Below, piece after piece: positions 62,050 through 64,000 of a stretch of 64,000 nt of DNA. Position 1 is the stretch's first letter, and every line of letters starts with the position of its first letter. The stretch covers positions 2,740,324 through 2,804,323 of the forward strand of contig NZ_ALVU02000001.1 in NCBI RefSeq assembly GCF_000332075.2, read 5' to 3'. The position numbers and the translations under genes are program-made. The notes below the pieces were generated by a model. That model did no database searches, was not told the origin of the DNA, and was given only the letters and a program-made list of their open reading frames with translations. This stretch comes from Synechocystis sp. PCC 7509 (GTDB lineage Bacteria; Cyanobacteriota; Cyanobacteriia; Cyanobacteriales; Chroococcidiopsidaceae).

Positions 62050-62087
62050 GCGGTAAGCAGACGTTGCTTACCGCAATCAGTATTTTT
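62050..62087. terminator. Intrinsic terminator after the small gene
   Basis: Perfect 10-bp stem GCGGTAAGCA / TGCTTACCGC with a 5-base loop, then AATCAGTATTTTT. Plus-strand orientation fits the end of the 61819 gene. Confidence 0.75.
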
Positions 62088-62166
62088 GTATTCCAGATAA
62101 CCTTGGAGTCAGGTAAAGATAAGCTATTATGGGGCGGTATGTTTAAGTTCAGCCGCATCTTTGGTC

Positions 62167-62214
62167 AAAATCTAGACTTGCTGACTATTTAACTAGACAA
62201 AAATCTAGACTTGC
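62167..62214. repeat. Direct repeats AAAATCTAGACTTGC in the rbp leader region
   Basis: Two exact 15-bp copies at 62167-62181 and 62200-62214 (33 bp apart, about three helical turns), with a third partial GTCTAGACT at 62278-62286. They lie upstream of the RRM gene and could be regulatory protein sites or promoter duplication. Confidence 0.55.
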
Positions 62215-62303
62215 CATTGATTAATTTAGATAGATTTTATTAAGGTGTTATCTATCGGTCTGAAGCTTTTGCTAATCGTCTAGACTAAACTTGCGATCGC
62301 GTT

Positions 62304-62594
62304 ATGACTATTTACGTTGGAAACCTCTCTTACCGTGCTACCGAAGAAGACTTAAGAACAGTATTTGCGGAGTACGGCGCAATCAAAAGAATTGTTTTGC
62401 CTACAGACCGAGAAACCGGACGGCTGCGAGGTTTTGCCTTTGTTGATATGAATGAAGATGCCCAAGAAGACACCGCCATTACCGAGTTAGATGGCGCAGA
62501 ATGGATGGGCCGTCAGTTGAGAGTAAATAAAGCCAAGCCGAAAGAGGACAACCGACGGGAGGGCGGCGGAGTTTCTAGGAGAAGCGAATATTAA
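62304..62594 (+). CDS. Cyanobacterial RRM-type RNA-binding protein
   Basis: A 96-residue protein with one RNA recognition motif: RNP2 IYVGNL (residues 3-8) and RNP1 RGFAFVDM (42-49). The short C-terminal tail is Gly/Arg containing (REGGGVSRRSEY). Cyanobacterial Rbp proteins bind single-stranded RNA, and many are induced by cold through long 5' leaders. Here about 200 bp of leader with repeats precedes the start. A hairpin terminator follows the gene. Confidence 0.95.
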   Translation: MTIYVGNLSYRATEEDLRTVFAEYGAIKRIVLPTDRETGRLRGFAFVDMNEDAQEDTAITELDGAEWMGRQLRVNKAKPKEDNRREGGGVSRRSEY

Positions 62595-62643
62595 GTAAAA
62601 TAGTTTTTCTCAGCACAGACTAAAACGCCATAGTATTGCACAG

Positions 62644-62693
62644 CCGACTTGCTAGGACAAATTAAGTAAATGTCCCAGCGAGTCGGTATTTTT
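62644..62693 (+). terminator. Intrinsic terminator of the RRM gene
   Basis: CCGACTTGCTAGGACA pairs with TGTCCCAGCGAGTCGG (one mismatch, one wobble), followed by TATTTTT. It lies about 50 bp after the stop. Confidence 0.8.
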
Positions 62694-62932
62694 GATGGGT
62701 TGGCGCGATCGCACTTTTTCAATAATTCAACTACAGTTTAGGTTCTAGTTGATAGTATAAATTAAGAATTTTTAGACAGTAATAAATAACACAAAGTCTT
62801 ACTTAAGAGATGAAGTTGCAGAGATAATCTTGATAAAGCGATCGCTTTATATATTTTTTGGGAATACTAAAATTGTAGTTTGATTTATTTTCAACGCAAT
62901 GATGCGATCTGCAAGCGATGTGGTTAAGTTAA

Positions 62933-64000
62933 TTGATAATACGCGTAGTCAAAAATTTTCTTCAGGGTCATGATACGCCAGAAGGTCGCGGCAAGAAAAG
63001 AGTCCGCAAAGCTGCTCTAACTGGGGTAGCAACTTTGGCTGTTAGGGGAGTAACTATTGGCGCAGGTCTAATTTCAATTCCCCTCACAGCCCGTTATCTT
63101 GGCACTGAGCGCTTTGGTTTGTGGCTAACATTAAGTAGCTTACTAAGCTGGATTAGTATCGCCGATCTGGGATTGGCAAATAGCTTAACTAATGCACTGG
63201 CAACCGCCGATGGTAAGCAAAATCAGCAGCAGGCGCGGGAAGCAGTTTCTAGTGCTTTTTGGTTAATGATGGGTGTAATGGGCATAGTTATTCTAGTTTT
63301 TACTCTAGCTTACCCCTTAGTGCCTTGGGAAAAAGTATTTAATGTCACTTCAGAACAAGCCAAGGTAGAAGCCGGACTTGCTGTTTTAGCTGGCTTTATA
63401 TTTTTTGCTCTACGTTTGCCTTTGTCGATTCCCAGCCGTATTTATGGGGCTTATCAAGAAGGATATTTTTATCAAATTTGGAGCGGTATAGGTAGTCTTT
63501 TATCAATAGTGGCTTTGCTGATAGCTATCAATTTTAAAGCTGGCTTACCGCAATTAGTGGGGGCTTTTTTTGGTACTTCATTATTAGCAGATTTATTAGC
63601 AGCAGTGCATATATTTGGTTGGCAACGACGCTGGCTAAAACCTAATATTCAAAACTTTAACTGGATAACATCAAAGTGGTTGCTTAAAACTGGGGCGCAG
63701 TTTTGGATTGTGCAAATAAGTGCGATCGCTTTTCTCCAAACCGATCTAATTATCGTTGCTCAGTTATTTGGAGCTAGTGCTGTTGCCAGCTATGGCGTTT
63801 TGCTCAAATTATTTTCAATAATTGGTATTGTCCAAACTGCTTTCCTTGCTCCTTTTTGGCCTGCTTACTGTGAAGCATTAGCTAAAAAAGATACTAATTG
63901 GATTTTTCAAACTTTTAAAAAATCTATATTTTTGAGCTTGTTATGGTCATGCCCTATGGGTATTTTGTTACTGTATTTAGCACCAAAAATAATTCAAGTA
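62933..64000 (+). CDS. Oligosaccharide flippase-family membrane protein (3' end outside window)
   Basis: Wzx-type polysaccharide flippase: the open frame runs 356 codons to the window edge. The N-terminal region GKKRVRKAALTGVATLAVRG, ISIPLTARYLGTERFGLW and repeated hydrophobic helices are typical. There is no in-frame ATG near the start; the first possible codon is TTG at 62933, right after a stop. An ATG at 62899/62902 in another frame (MMRSASDVVKLIDNTRSQKF) would join it if one T were removed from the TTTT near 62955, so a frameshift or error is possible. It would export lipid-linked sugar units across the plasma membrane. Confidence 0.85.
   Translation, partial: MIIRVVKNFLQGHDTPEGRGKKRVRKAALTGVATLAVRGVTIGAGLISIPLTARYLGTERFGLWLTLSSLLSWISIADLGLANSLTNALATADGKQNQQQAREAVSSAFWLMMGVMGIVILVFTLAYPLVPWEKVFNVTSEQAKVEAGLAVLAGFIFFALRLPLSIPSRIYGAYQEGYFYQIWSGIGSLLSIVALLIAINFKAGLPQLVGAFFGTSLLADLLAAVHIFGWQRRWLKPNIQNFNWITSKWLLKTGAQFWIVQISAIAFLQTDLIIVAQLFGASAVASYGVLLKLFSIIGIVQTAFLAPFWPAYCEALAKKDTNWIFQTFKKSIFLSLLWSCPMGILLLYLAPKIIQV

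Overview
The window is chromosomal DNA from a cyanobacterium. The palindrome GCGATCGC (HIP1) recurs throughout, often inside genes. Many genes belong to cyanobacterial families: an SppA protease, plant-type ferredoxin, GH57 branching enzyme, DUF3536 and DUF3172 proteins, KGK-domain proteins, a short RRM protein, an arsenosugar pair and a PEP-CTERM protein. The genus cannot be fixed from sequence alone. I saw no rRNA, tRNA, CRISPR array or prophage. Most genes look like ordinary core or accessory chromosomal genes in short operons.

Layout. 1-5.5 kb: 3' part of sppA, small membrane proteins, a GDYXXLXY/DUF2157 pair and a PPC-domain protein. 5.5-9.5 kb: an accessory-looking run of a dynamin-like GTPase, two tandem KGK proteins, an HNH nuclease and a small membrane protein. 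9.7-12.4 kb: arsM, arsS and a flavin-binding PNPOx-like protein. 12.5-15.1 kb: a lipoprotein, ispF and small proteins. 15.2-19.7 kb: two tandem peptide-type solute-binding lipoproteins, the remnant of a third, then larB. 20-25.9 kb: a DUF6745-like gene, a Uma2 protein, a GH57 branching enzyme flanked by palindromic repeats, an EcsC-like protein and a glycosyltransferase. 26.5-33.8 kb: a CPA2-type cation/proton antiporter, DUF3172, an ABC-2 permease, a second Uma2 gene, a frameshifted LRV-repeat gene and ffh.

34-37 kb is a stress island on the minus strand: dps, an HTH/GrpE-like protein, a second dps and sulfiredoxin. It is followed by a TnpB-only insertion sequence. 38.6-49.9 kb carries SpoIID, ferredoxin, MoaE, a Ca2+/H+ exchanger, DUF3536/GH57, PurH, an esterase, a CDF transporter and a methyltransferase. 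50-55.8 kb carries a di-haem peroxidase-like protein, a candidate small RNA, a PEP-CTERM protein, MscL and DUF3352. 56.2-61.7 kb is one 1854-codon gene: a class II (B12-dependent) ribonucleotide reductase interrupted by three LAGLIDADG inteins. Two of them sit directly before active-site cysteines, leaving a 10-residue extein between them. The window ends with a small conserved protein, an RRM protein and the start of a polysaccharide flippase that runs off the edge.

The items most worth following are the triple-intein reductase, the Dps/HTH-GrpE/Dps/Srx island, the dynamin-KGK-KGK-HNH run, the zinc-ribbon-less TnpB element, a candidate sRNA near 52.2 kb, an NtcA-like site at 33.9 kb, and several decayed genes (third solute-binding protein, LRV protein, WD40 protein) that simple ORF calling misses.
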